A DNA stretch of 64,000 bases from Psococerastis gibbosa (GCA_963971405.1 OZ020487.1:8157344-8221343), one strand, 5' to 3'; positions 24,301 through 31,635 are shown, counted from the first letter of the stretch. Translations and numbers: made by a program. Notes: a model not told the origin generated them from the letters alone.

Positions 24301-27149
24301 AGAGTTTAACACTCTTATAGTCTCCAACTTCTTCAGCCGCTGTATAAGCTCATCATAGTCCAATAATTTGGCAGCTATGAGAGTTTCTAAGATGACTATC
24401 TTCCTCTTCAATAAATAAATAAACACAAGTCTTTTAATATTAACATACATACCTGTTTCCATGGACGAGTCCCGGAGAAGTTTCCCTCGAAAACTTCACT
24501 GCCGGTCGCTGGAGCGTCGGTTGCAATGTCTGCGAATAGGAGATCATCCGGACGGAAAGGCACTACGCGACAGTCAACTTCTAATACAGCTGAATATAGA
24601 ACTTCTGGGGTTTCTACAGCCTGAAAAATATTTATTAATTACCAAAGAGTAAGGGATTTCTTATGTAAAAAACCTAAATAATGAGAAATGTTGTGGAAAG
24701 GGCTAAACATCGAAACATTAACGACTAATGGGGTTCATTTGTGACGTCATTTTGTAGATGGCACTGATGGCAGCACCAGTTGCAATGATATCAAAGCGTT
24801 GATTTTTCCATAAGCCTCAATACTATTTTAAAATTATTTTTAATTACGTATTATTTTAAAGCGATATTTTTCTATAAATCATGGAAAATATATATATTAA
24901 ATTATATGCAGCGAAATAAGGTCCAGGCATAGTAAAAATATTATAAAAAATATTAAAAGAATTAATTAGATACTAAGAGCTTAGTTTTCACATGCAAACG
25001 GCGGCCATTTTGAATAATATGGATATCGGTTTGTCGTCAGCGAACCTAGTTTTGGTTATAATTCAGCTGCGGGACTACTATGCCGCTTAGTATTAACTTA
25101 TTCTTCGGGTTAACAATGTAAACAAAACAATTTGGAATAGAAATTGTCCGTTCTAAAATTATCTTGTTTACATTTTTAATCCCAGGTTAGGTTTCAAATA
25201 ATCGCCATAGTAGGCCCGCTGAAGGCACTTTCTATGGTGACTATTCCTTTGATAAGCACAGCTTACAGCAGCTGTAATCTATAATTTTACTAACAATTAC
25301 GAATTACTATAGCCAAGTCATACAGTCCCACAATCAATTTTATAGGGTTTCTTACGACCTCCGCAACAACTAGTTTACTTACCAAGTCAAAAATTTTAGG
25401 TCTTGCTTGGTTCCCTATGTACAGCAAATCCCTGAAGCCCTTTGTTATCAACAGAGCTATTTTTTCACCTTTTCTTTCCAGCAACGCATTTGTAGCCACT
25501 GTAGTGCCCATCCTTATCCAGTCGATGTCTTTCCCATCAATGGGATCTTCAGCAGGATAGTTGGTACCGGTTTCCTGCACATAAAAACTAGTTAGGTGCC
25601 CATTCCATTGACCGGCTAGGGCTATTTCCAAAAACGGTGACGTGGTAGCAGACATTCAAGACTTAGGTGGCGTTTCCAATGACCTCGCATTGCAGAATTG
25701 ACGGAAATGTTTATTTTCCTCTATGCCATAGTTAAAATTGATCAATGATCATACAGTAAAATCACAAACAAACAAACTAAAATTAAAAAATGGCGTCATG
25801 GTATATGTTAAGTACAAACATTTTAATATATTTCTATAAAAAGAAAAATTCTAATTTCCGTCAATGTCATTTGCATTCTGTAATGGGAGATCGGTGGAAA
25901 CGCAACCTAAGTCTTGAATGTCTGCTACCACGTCACTGTTTTTGGAAATAGCCCTAGCCGGTCAATGGAATGGGCGCCTAATGATTACATGGGCAACGTG
26001 GGGTACAATTTTAATGATACGAATTGGCGCTCTGACAATAGCTATTTATTGTCAGGACATGTAGAGTAATGGTAGCCTACGGCTTTTCATCCGAAAGACT
26101 GTTGGCTCGAGTCCCACACTTGGCCAATTTTCTGGCCACACTCTGGGGAGGACAATGCTGGCCAGTGATCCCGGGCCTTCCTAGTGTAAGACAGGGCGTT
26201 ATAACTTATAGTCGTACCAAAATTCATTACTTATTAATTTATTCGTTAATAAACCATTCATTAATGGTTTAATAGCTGAGTGGAGCTTACAATGGCTGAT
26301 CTGCGGTTTTTGCATGCATAGCATACAAGAATACAGGACAGTATTACATTGGCAAAAATAGTATCTAGCAGGTAGGGTGGATCCACCCCTATTGGGGGGG
26401 AATAACTGACGACCCATCAATAGATTTGATTTAAAAAAATTTGGAGGGGCTACCTGCAACCGTCCTTGCTCGTAGACCATAGAATAGAATAGAATAGGCC
26501 TATCTCTGTATTGAGTCATAATATGAAACAATAGGTGTTCTAAAACCTAAGACACAATAACAATTAGTCAATAAATTGATAAATAAATGAAGCACTTAAA
26601 AATAGCCTAGAGCAATATATTGTACCTATAGAATCATGAATACCAATATACCTATAGAATCATGAATACCAATATACCTATAGAATCATGAAAAGAACAC
26701 CAGCTGTCTAGTTCCACATTATGTCCTCCACATATAAACATTGCTCTACGAGGTGCCTCTTTAGCTTACTTTCTTCCACCTCCCTAATGTTCCTAGGCAG
26801 CCCTTGTAAGTATCTAGCACCTGCATAAGCTAGTTTACGCTCATACCTACTGGTTCTAGGCATAGGGATCACGAGATCATCCCTGCCCTTACTACCATAG
26901 GCATGAGTGTCACCGAGCCTAGGCAAGGTGCCATACACCATTGCTACTGCTTCCTCCTTAGCACAGTTCCCTGGAACTTACCAGTTCCAATATGCGGCGA
27001 ATGCCTTCTCTGGGCGCGTCGGGATAGTTACTCGGATCCACAGACAGCAATTTCATTACGCGGATTTTGCCAGAAGGACAACGAGCGTAAACATCGGTGA
27101 AGGTACCTCCCCGATCTATTGCAAACTGGAATTTTTGGTTGGGCGTCAT
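9154..27149 (-). CDS. OPLAH: 5-oxoprolinase (ATP-hydrolysing), complete 20-exon gene
   Basis: The enzyme hydrolyses 5-oxo-L-proline to L-glutamate with ATP, in the cytosolic gamma-glutamyl (glutathione) cycle. Twenty coding exons with GT-AG junctions and compatible phases join into 3936 nt (1311 residues plus stop); the human protein is about 1288. The N-terminal HydA-like half carries [11 protein letters not shown] (residues about 10-20) and a second [10 protein letters not shown] phosphate-binding type motif (about 337-347). The [19 protein letters not shown] and [16 protein letters not shown] blocks follow. The HydB-like half begins around [19 protein letters not shown] and contains [31 protein letters not shown] and [13 protein letters not shown]. 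It ends YLRAQESV. The ATG at 27149 gives the family's usual short N-terminus. Exons, 5' to 3': 27149-26982, 25574-25383, 24620-24453, 23353-23060, 21630-21545, 20974-20773, 19489-19112, 18736-18535, 18130-17911, 17168-17030, 16421-16144, 15728-15581, 15480-15368, 14212-13939, 13284-13040, 12405-12294, 11421-11197, 10796-10553, 9631-9534, 9303-9154. No frame break was found. Introns hold MITEs, LINE pieces and exon duplicates. Confidence 0.96.
9534..9631 (-). CDS. OPLAH: OPLAH exon 19 (residues 1230-1262)
   Basis: Acceptor AATTGTTTTAG, donor GGG|GTAAGG. Encodes [20 protein letters not shown] followed by [11 protein letters not shown]. Confidence 0.92.
10141..10228 (-). repeat. SINE family S1, 3' part
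   Basis: Minus-strand match to the 3' part of the full copy at 54650-54845: AGGGCTTATAGCCCTGACTC, GCTAGATTGGCTTAGTAATA and an AATATTTATT tail. Lies in OPLAH intron 18. Confidence 0.6.
10553..10796 (-). CDS. OPLAH: OPLAH exon 18 (residues 1149-1230)
   Basis: Acceptor TCCTGTTGCAG, donor AGG|GTGAGT, phase 1 out. Contains [20 protein letters not shown] and [14 protein letters not shown]. Confidence 0.95.
11075..11175. mobile_element. partial GGACGGATCCAGCC-family MITE
   Basis: Shares ATTACGCTCCAATTTAATCGA with 51872-52036 and a C-run followed by AAATGGGCT. One end only. In OPLAH intron 17, 22 bp from the exon 17 donor. Confidence 0.4.
11197..11421 (-). CDS. OPLAH: OPLAH exon 17 (residues 1074-1148)
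   Basis: Acceptor TGCTTTTAG, donor GCT|GTAAGT, phase 0. Contains [17 protein letters not shown] and [12 protein letters not shown]. Confidence 0.95.
12294..12405 (-). CDS. OPLAH: OPLAH exon 16 (residues 1036-1073)
   Basis: Acceptor TTTACTTTCAG, donor CAG|GTACTG. Encodes [20 protein letters not shown] and [16 protein letters not shown]. Confidence 0.93.
12597..13012. repeat. tandem 179-bp units copied from OPLAH exon 15 3' end
   Basis: Units at 12655-12833 and 12834-13012 repeat the sequence starting at 13013, which is the end of exon 15 plus the first bases of intron 15; a further partial unit precedes them from 12597. The last ~95 exon nucleotides are recognisable. In both extra units the splice donor reads ATAAGT where the working copy has GTAAGT, and the last exon base is also changed. 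The array lies wholly in intron 15. Confidence 0.85.
13040..13284 (-). CDS. OPLAH: OPLAH exon 15 (residues 955-1036)
   Basis: Acceptor TTTTTCTTCAG, donor CAC|GTAAGT, ends phase 2. Encodes [19 protein letters not shown] and [18 protein letters not shown]. Its 3' part plus donor is repeated in tandem downstream (12597-13012), where the donor is mutated. Confidence 0.95.
13939..14212 (-). CDS. OPLAH: OPLAH exon 14 (residues 863-954)
   Basis: Acceptor ACTGTTGCAG, donor AGG|GTAAAT. Contains [20 protein letters not shown] and [20 protein letters not shown]. Confidence 0.95.
14918..15250 (+). pseudogene. non-LTR (RTE-like) retrotransposon C-terminal fragment
   Basis: In the + frame it reads [40 protein letters not shown] and [20 protein letters not shown]. 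This is the conserved tail after the reverse transcriptase domain of RTE/BovB-like and related LINEs. A stop interrupts the beginning. It sits in OPLAH intron 13, antisense to the gene. A shorter piece of the same family is at 55430-55510. Confidence 0.75.
15368..15480 (-). CDS. OPLAH: OPLAH exon 13 (residues 826-863)
   Basis: Acceptor CTATTTCAG, donor AAG|GTAATA, phase 2 out. Encodes [20 protein letters not shown], a signature of hydantoinase B-type domains. Confidence 0.94.
15581..15728 (-). CDS. OPLAH: OPLAH exon 12 (residues 776-825)
   Basis: Acceptor TAATTTCTAG, donor CAG|GTACGA. Encodes [20 protein letters not shown] and [16 protein letters not shown]. Confidence 0.95.
15861..16101. 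repeat. small foldback in OPLAH intron 11
   Basis: The arms CAAAAGGCGATTTGTCA (about 15868-15885) and TGACAAATCGCCTTTTGC (about 16076-16093) are inverted, with about 190 bp between them. Probably a diverged MITE. Confidence 0.45.
16144..16421 (-). CDS. OPLAH: OPLAH exon 11 (residues 684-776)
   Basis: Acceptor ATATTTACAG, donor ACG|GTAGGT, phase 0 in, phase 2 out. Contains [18 protein letters not shown] and [20 protein letters not shown], the start of the HydB-like half. Confidence 0.95.
17030..17168 (-). CDS. OPLAH: OPLAH exon 10 (residues 637-683)
   Basis: Acceptor TGACTTTCAG, donor AAG|GTATAT. Encodes [20 protein letters not shown], then an acidic Ser-rich linker between the two enzyme halves. 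Confidence 0.92.
17608..17735 (-). repeat. SINE family S2 (partial)
   Basis: Matches 41150-41312, 47937-48098, 61650-61775 (all -) and 27240-27435 (+): GAGGCGATTGAAGAGGTTAG then GCGATTAACC in the minus sense. In OPLAH intron 9. Confidence 0.6.
17911..18130 (-). CDS. OPLAH: OPLAH exon 9 (residues 564-637)
   Basis: Acceptor TATTATTTTCAG, donor TAG|GTAAGT, phase 1 in and phase 2 out. Encodes [16 protein letters not shown], a strongly conserved family block, which fixes the frame. Confidence 0.92.
18535..18736 (-). CDS. OPLAH: OPLAH exon 8 (residues 497-564)
   Basis: Acceptor TATTTTTTTCAG, donor AAG|GTATTG, ends phase 1. Contains [18 protein letters not shown] and [14 protein letters not shown]. 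Confidence 0.93.
18785..18870 (+). repeat. SINE family S3, tRNA-derived
   Basis: Contains GGCGTAGATCGTGGGTTCTA, a B-box-like promoter segment, followed by ATCCCGCT and a tail AAATCCTCTAATTTCGG shared with 49632-49770 and (tail only) 22930-22965. Not a functional tRNA: no cloverleaf with acceptor stem. Confidence 0.55.
18985..19111. repeat. local duplication of the OPLAH exon 7 end and donor
   Basis: TCTCACCTGAGTCAAAGCTC occurs at 19106, where it is the end of exon 7 with its donor, and again at 19028. ATAAATAGGTTATGG occurs at 18988 and 19052. The extra donor copy is intact (CAG|GTGAGA), but extending exon 7 to it would hit an in-frame TGA three codons after the normal end. Confidence 0.8.
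19112..19489 (-). CDS. OPLAH: OPLAH exon 7 (residues 371-496)
   Basis: Acceptor TATTTTTCAG, donor CAG|GTGAGA, phase 0. Contains [37 protein letters not shown] and [10 protein letters not shown]. Its 3' end with the donor is duplicated 78 bp downstream. Confidence 0.95.
19718..20020 (+). pseudogene. non-LTR retrotransposon 3' end fragment
   Basis: Open on the + strand and ending in [43 protein letters not shown] and [14 protein letters not shown]. The Cys-His arrangement (CPFC...HLFSC) is the zinc-binding tail found after the RNase H or RT region in many LINEs. In OPLAH intron 6, antisense to the gene. Confidence 0.65.
20380..20588 (+). pseudogene. related non-LTR retrotransposon tail fragment
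   Basis: Ends in [14 protein letters not shown] then TAG, matching the terminus of 19718-20020 ([14 protein letters not shown]). EHLASCP recalls the zinc tail. The 5' part has drifted. Also in OPLAH intron 6. Confidence 0.55.
20773..20974 (-). CDS. OPLAH: OPLAH exon 6 (residues 303-370)
   Basis: Acceptor CTTTTCAG, donor CAG|GTATGA. Contains [16 protein letters not shown] and [16 protein letters not shown], the second nucleotide-binding type motif. Confidence 0.95.
21545..21630 (-). CDS. OPLAH: OPLAH exon 5 (residues 275-303)
   Basis: Acceptor TTGTTACAG, donor TC|GTAAGC, ends in phase 2. Encodes [14 protein letters not shown], the conserved FMxSDGG block. Confidence 0.93.
21824..22204. mobile_element. 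foldback MITE F2 (composite, distinct outer arms)
   Basis: Outer arms GGCGCGGTTTCCACCAA... and ...TGGAAACCGCGGCT continue through CTAAGTGCAAAATACACATA and ACGGTGACGTGGTAGCA on both sides. Inside is the GACCTCTCATTGCAGAATGC hairpin with the common core. The inner left end has lost its GGCGGGGTTTCC tip. TTA flanks both ends. In OPLAH intron 4. Confidence 0.8.
23060..23353 (-). CDS. OPLAH: OPLAH exon 4 (residues 177-274)
   Basis: Acceptor TTTATTGCAG, donor CAG|GTATGA, phase 0. Contains [14 protein letters not shown] and [18 protein letters not shown] decayed duplicate of its first 45 codons lies upstream in intron 3 (24271-24405). Confidence 0.95.
23530..23890 (+). repeat. Rep-B, SINE-like repeat (longest copy)
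   Basis: Includes the 5' section (CATACCATGTTGAATCCATT, GCGGCAAACTTGGT, GACATGATAACGCGCTGAG) and the 3' section shared with 1310-1567, ending in an AACAATAACAACAAAA tail. In OPLAH intron 3... boundaries with exon 4 leave about 175 bp of unrelated sequence. Confidence 0.65.
23990..24130 (+). pseudogene. non-LTR retrotransposon fragment
   Basis: Shares AGAAGAACATCCTGG and AAAAACCT...GGTTTAGCA-type sequence with 56635-56690, i.e. the RRTSWLKNLRQWF region of that LINE family. Broken by stops. In OPLAH intron 3. Confidence 0.5.
24165..24267. mobile_element. foldback MITE F3, left-truncated
   Basis: Contains CGTGGTAGCAGACATTCAAG and the right end GAGAGGTCGGTGGAAACCCC-GCC at 24267, followed by TTA. 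The left outer arm is missing. Its right end abuts the decayed exon 4 copy at 24271. Confidence 0.7.
24271..24405 (-). pseudogene. decayed duplicate of OPLAH exon 4 (first 45 codons)
   Basis: On the minus strand, after a TTTATTTATTGAAG acceptor-like sequence, 45 codons stay open: [20 protein letters not shown] then [12 protein letters not shown]. Aligned to exon 4 ([31 protein letters not shown]) about 20 of 45 residues agree, and the ATAAATAAATA intron tract before it is shared. It has no donor: it stops where MITE F3 begins. I infer an old tandem duplication of intron plus exon 4, later cut by the MITE. Confidence 0.8.
24453..24620 (-). CDS. OPLAH: OPLAH exon 3 (residues 121-176)
   Basis: Acceptor TATTTTTCAG, donor CAG|GTATGT, phase 0. 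Encodes [16 protein letters not shown], matching the family's PEVLYEEVLEVDERV-type block, then a variable acidic segment. Confidence 0.93.
25383..25574 (-). CDS. OPLAH: OPLAH exon 2 (residues 57-120)
   Basis: Acceptor TTTATGTGCAG, donor TTG|GTAAGT, phase 0 at both ends. Contains [19 protein letters not shown], a family hallmark. A composite MITE ends only 20 bp upstream of this exon in intron 1. Confidence 0.95.
25595..25978. mobile_element. foldback MITE F4 (full nested composite)
   Basis: Outer arms GGTGCCCATTCCATTGACCG and CGGTCAATGGAATGGGCGCC, then CTAGGGCTATTTCCAAAAAC, GGTGACGTGGTAGCAGACAT and TCAAGACTTA. Inside is a second hairpin, GGTGGCGTTTCC (target altered) to GGTGGAAACGCAACC, with the common core. 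Same architecture at 37475-37858, 43099-43478, 53452-53838 and 54936-55315. It ends 20 bp upstream of OPLAH exon 2. Confidence 0.88.
26050..26235 (+). repeat. SINE family S1 copy
   Basis: GTCAGGACATGTAGAGTAAT, CCGAAAGACTGTTGGCTCGA and CCGGGCCTTCCTAGT match the copy at 54650-54845. GGCTCGAGTCC is a B-box-like motif. In OPLAH intron 1. Confidence 0.6.
26622..26695. repeat. short tandem repeat, 27-bp unit
   Basis: AATATACCTATAGAATCATG repeated about 2.7 times in OPLAH intron 1. Confidence 0.75.
26708..26941 (-). pseudogene. non-LTR retrotransposon RT C-terminal fragment
   Basis: Minus-strand open frame of 77 codons: [20 protein letters not shown] then [20 protein letters not shown]. This resembles the end of CR1/Jockey-type reverse transcriptases (PLPRT...G.K.WNSLP...R). 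In OPLAH intron 1, ending 40 bp from the exon 1 donor, same strand as the gene. Confidence 0.6.
26982..27149 (-). CDS. OPLAH: OPLAH exon 1 (residues 1-56)
   Basis: Starts at ATG and carries the [18 protein letters not shown] motif region. It ends CTG|GTAAGT in phase 0. A possible 5' UTR exon cannot be excluded. A SINE lies 90-290 bp upstream. Confidence 0.95.
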
Positions 27150-27239
27150 TGTATCTGAAAGTTTTAAAGACCGGTTAAGCATAATAGCAAACAAACCAAC
27201 CCTTCCACCCTATATTAAAGCCAATAAAGTATGCTTGGG

Positions 27240-27435
27240 CAGTCAGTGGATGTTGTCTGCCTACTTCGACTGCGGTGTCAAATGTGGTATCGTGCATGTC
27301 CTTGTGCCAGTATCTACACACCTTGCGTAACTCGCAACTCGACATAATAAGTACCTATAAGGTGACTTAATTAGTGAGGCGATTGAAGCGGTTAATGGGA
27401 TACATTCATTAAGAATGTTTGTAAGCGATTTACCT
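27240..27435 (+). repeat. SINE family S2 copy
   Basis: Plus-strand copy: GTGGTATCGTGCATGTCCTT, TAACTCGCAACTCGACATAA, GTGAGGCGATTGAAGCGGTT and GTAAGCGATTTACC. Lies just upstream of the OPLAH start codon, so it may fall in the promoter or a 5' intron. Confidence 0.6.
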
Positions 27436-27559
27436 TTAAAAAAAAAATTAGAGCGAAGTCTTGTAGGGATGTTGTTGTTGATAATAGTAGCATGTAATGC
27501 TAATGATTGCCAATAATCCATCGATCACAGTAAAGTTGATTTAGTGGTACCACAAAAAC

Positions 27560-27735
27560 CCACAATTAACTATTCCGCATAATTTTAATCAAAGCACTCC
27601 TGAAGGTGTCCAACTTGTCGATCCTCTTGATTTCATCCGGGAGTTTATTATATAGTCTAACGACTAATTCCAAAGTCAAACACAGAATTTTTACCAAACA
27701 TGGAATTTTTATGTTCTAAAATGAAGTTATCAGCA
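27560..27735 (-). pseudogene. non-LTR retrotransposon RT C-terminal fragment
   Basis: Minus strand: FHFRTKNIPCLVKILCLTLE then LYNKLPDEIKRIDKLDTFRS and a stop after KIMRNS. This is the typical CR1/L2/Jockey end (WNSLPxxI...F...L). A second piece is at 5385-5465. Confidence 0.65.
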
Positions 27736-28221
27736 TTCCTGTTTTAACTATTATATGAACAACGTTAATTTTTTTTTGTCTTCAAATATGCCGGGAGAAG
27801 ATTGTTTTCTATCTTGTAGGCCTATATAAAAGTCATAACATCCAGAAATACGTGGTCTTCAAAATTTAATATAGTCCAAGCCCTAAAATTGGAACGCCAT
27901 AATGACAAGTAATGCCGATTCATAATGGTAAAATTCAGTTAATTTACTCTAGGGGAGTGGGTGATGTCACCTTGGCCTGGGTAGGAACAGGTCGGCCGGT
28001 CGGCGAGGATCTTAGCGGTACCTAACAAAGGAATTTTGAAGAAAAAAACAATATCCAAGGACCACCAAGTATGCCCCTAGAATCAAAAGGCAGAGAGGAC
28101 CTCAGCGCCCATGGCCGGTCGCTTGAGGTTACACAAGAACGGAAACCTGTAATCCGTACCGCCGACCCCGCGGAAATGATAGGGAGCCACCATTAAAAGA
28201 ACCGGTCCGGTACTCGAACAT

Positions 28222-29049
28222 GCTTTCCAATTTATCATAATTAGTAGCTAGAGAAATGAGTAATTTCATGGTAAATAATTTTCCTATGGTTAAATTTCCG
28301 ATATCTCGGGGGAGGGGGGGGGGGGGGGGGGGTTGTCCACCTGACGTCATTGGAGGTGAGGTAAATTCTAGATAGGTCAGACCAACACATTACCACACAG
28401 CAATACTGGCAGGGCACGCAATGCATTTGAGCGTGAATTTTCTATCATTTATTCAAAAAAACATTTTTTCAAAAAAACATTTTTTTTACAAAACCAAATA
28501 CTTTTCTGGGAAAGCAACCTGTCCGGTTTCGTTACTCAATTTAACACCTAAAACATACCTGAAGGTAGAAATCATCGATAGAAAGGTTTCGCAGAAAAAT
28601 TATTTTTTAGTAATTTTTCATTAAAATTTATTTATTTTTATTTTTTTACCCCCAGAAGCAACCTATCAAGGGGCAAGCGACCCCCCCGCATTTCGTTAAC
28701 ATTAATAACGACCACAATATCTCTGAATTTAAAAGAAATCGTTGGAGCCGTTTTTGAGAAATAATTTTTTAGGCGTTTTTTGAGAATAAAACACCCCAAA
28801 TTAAGTTAGCCCCCCCCCCAAAAAAAATTGTTCCGAGGTATGATTTTTGTGAACCTACATGCCGAATTTCATCAAAATCGACCGAGTAGTTTGCCCGGAA
28901 ATCGACGCTCAGACAGACAGACATTTTGTAAAATCCACTTTTTTGGGTTCCTGGGACCTTAAAACGCGTAAATCCGTTGAAATCTCGGGATCGAAAATTT
29001 CGACCGTCACAAAGCTTTCGTTATAGGTACTACGTATAAATTGGAAAGC
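28222..29049 (+). mobile_element. Rep-A, complete non-autonomous TIR element
   Basis: Perfect 14-bp terminal inverted repeats GCTTTCCAATTTAT (28222-28235) and ATAAATTGGAAAGC (29036-29049), 828 bp. A long G run (about 28309-28331) and a CAGACAGACAGACA tract lie inside. No ORF of note. Copies: 1-701 (inverted), 42055-42386 (partial), about 63450-63690 (diverged), and a scrap at 59718-59765. Confidence 0.75.
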
Positions 29050-29412
29050 GATAAAAGAAGTGCAGTGTTCATTCCTTAAGAGGCTATACGATATTTAATA
29101 TAACATGTAAGGCTTATATTATTACAAGTGGTGCAAGGAATGTATGCCTATATTTCGCAAGGAAAACAGTCCGAAGCTGACGTAAGTGGTAATGTGTGGT
29201 ATATCTATTATATACAATATATATATATATTTGAATTACTTAGGATCACGCGGGAAAGCTACAGCAGAAGACATGGCTACGTAATGTTATTACTTATTAT
29301 TATTATTTTCAGTTTTAGTCTTTTAGTGCACATGGCACTAATTATTAATTTGTACTTTAATCCTCCATAATGTACCTTGATAAAAACCTAAAGCTCTAAT
29401 TACTAAGTCTAC

Positions 29413-31144
29413 AACACTGGCGCAGTCGGTAAGAGAAAAAAATTTCAGTGAGTGGTGTAATTTACAGCCAGGATTTCGATTTGAGTTCAAGTATAACCAA
29501 ACCTGGATACATTAATACATAATGAACCAGGAAACGAAGGATGCCTTAAAGGCAATGGCGAAAGCTATAGCAAATTTAGCTGCCACCAGTTCTAAAAGTT
29601 CAAATACATCCAATATACCAAATTTCGAGACGACGCGAAAAAGAGTGCTTCATTTTTGGCACTTTTGCTAACAGCGACTATAAAACATTGCGTTCCACTT
29701 TGGAGACGCATTTGAAACTGTCACCTATAAAAATTCCCTCTCGTCATTCGCTATTTACAAGAAGGCAGAAGGAAGGGGAAAGCGTTGCTGAATACATGGC
29801 CTCTTTAAGAGCACTTGCGATACCGTGCGATTACACAAGCACAGTTCTTGCAGAATTGCTTAAAGATATTTTTGTGGCTGGCATTAGGAGTAAAACTATT
29901 TTAGATCGGTTATTTACAGAGCCGGATTCATCAAAGTTAGAAGATTTATACAAAGTTGCTGTTGCTATAGAAAAGGCTGAACAGTCTACATTACAAATGC
30001 TTGGAAGTCAGGGAACGCAGGTACATAAGTTTAATAATAACCATAGAGCGTCTACTTCTAATAAGAAAACCTACAATTATTTAAAAAAGAAGAAATGTCA
30101 CCAAAATAAGCCGAAACAGTCGGGTTACAATGAAACAACGGTGAAACCTCAATGTTATGCGTCTTCTAAATATTTTCATACAGCTAAGGAATGCCACATC
30201 AAAGACAAGCTCCGCTGTACTTATTGCAATGCATCGCAGCACGTAGAATCTGTTTACTTTAAAAAAGCCAAAGACGCTAAGTTGAACAGTAGAGCAGTAC
30301 ATAAAATAAAGTCAGATACAGACTTTAAAACGCCTTTACTGTAAATATTTGTGGGAAGAATATACAATTTGAATTAGATACAGGAGTTTCAGTTTCGATT
30401 TTACCCAGAAAAATTTACGAATCACTTGTGAATGCTCCAAAATTACAGCCTACCACAGAAGTGCTTACACCCTATGGAGATACGCCTACAGTTATACGCC
30501 CCTTGGGTTTTGCTAACGGTACAGTTAAATATAAAGAAAAAGTGGAAGAACTATCATTATACATAGTGGATTGTGACCAAATTGCCCTGATGGGACGCCA
30601 TTGGCTTCTGGCATTACAAATATTCAGTCCTATTCATGCTATACACAATATTGAAGAGTACAAAAATACATACCCGTCCATTTTCAAAGAAAGCATTGGA
30701 TGTGCTCCGGATACCGTTTCCATACAACTTAAAGAAGGAGCCAAGCCTGTATTACATAAACCAAGGCCAGTTCCATTTGCATTGAAACCCATGATAAAAG
30801 AAGAAATAAGAAGTTGGGTTAAGGATGGTATACTAATACCGGTTGAACACACCGTGTGGAGTTCTCCAATTGTACCCGTGCTACAGAAAAATAAGGTACG
30901 TTTGTGTATAGACTATTCTTGTGGTGTAAATCAGAACTTAGTTGTATCACAAATACAAATCGATTCTGTTAATGATCTACTGAGTGAAGCTGCTAAAGGG
31001 AAGATATTTGCTAAACTCGATATACGTAAGGCTTACTTATGCTTAAAACTGGATGAAGAATCTTCAAAAATACTTACGATTGCTACACATTTAGGTTATT
31101 ACAGGCCTACAAGACTTATATTTGGTTTGTATAATGATGCGTAA
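29413..31144 (+). pseudogene. truncated Ty3/gypsy LTR retrotransposon (gag, protease, part of RT)
   Basis: A primer-binding-site-like TGGCGCAGTCGG near 29419 is followed by a gag-like frame from ATG 29522. It shifts frame around 29640-29690 and then runs 29688-30344 with VAEYMASLRALAIPCDY and a degenerate zinc-knuckle region (CYASSKYFHTAKECHI, CTYCNASQHV). A protease motif ELDTGVSVSILP lies at about 30371-30406. The pol frame continues to 31144 with KPRPVPFALKPMIKEEIRSW, VRLCIDYS and AKLDIRKAYLCLKLD, but stops before the YxDD box, RNase H and integrase. No 3' LTR was found, so the element is dead. It belongs to a lineage different from the one at 31636-36917. Confidence 0.85.
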
Positions 31145-31339
31145 ATTACGTACCTAATTAGTTCCAACGTCTTCTATCTAATGAATGTGACACGAAGCCA
31201 CCCGCTTGAATATTCAGCTACCATAAATCACAACACTATTTGCATTAATGATAAAAATAATTAAAATTAATCTTCAGCAAATAGTGATATTGTGATAAAT
31301 TTTGTTTATAAAACAATAAAACATGGCGTCCGCGTCTTT

Positions 31340-31530
31340 TTAGGACTGCCACGAGTCGGTCAGCGTAACATCTGTGTTTGCACCATTCGTTGCACTGCGC
31401 ATGCTCATGGACTCAAACCACAGAACATCGTATAATTATATATTAGGGCTGCCACATTCCGTGGTTTAACTCAGAATTCCGTGGGAAATAATTCTATTCC
31501 GAGAAATTTCCGGGATCAACAATTTTTGAG
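31340..31530. repeat. left arm of a ~190-bp inverted repeat
   Basis: Inverted match to 37906-38090 with few differences: CACGAGTCGGTCAGCGTAAC, TGCGCATGCTC, TAGGGCTGCCACATTCCGTG and GGGATCAACAATTTTTGAG. The arms now bracket the full gypsy element and a composite MITE. Confidence 0.8.
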
Positions 31531-31635
31531 GTTTTTCTATGGACTTTTGGGGAAATACCTATGCATACCAATATTTGTATGCCAATTTATGGAATCATGT
31601 CAATTTGTGATGGTTGAATCTGAAGCTGATGGGTA

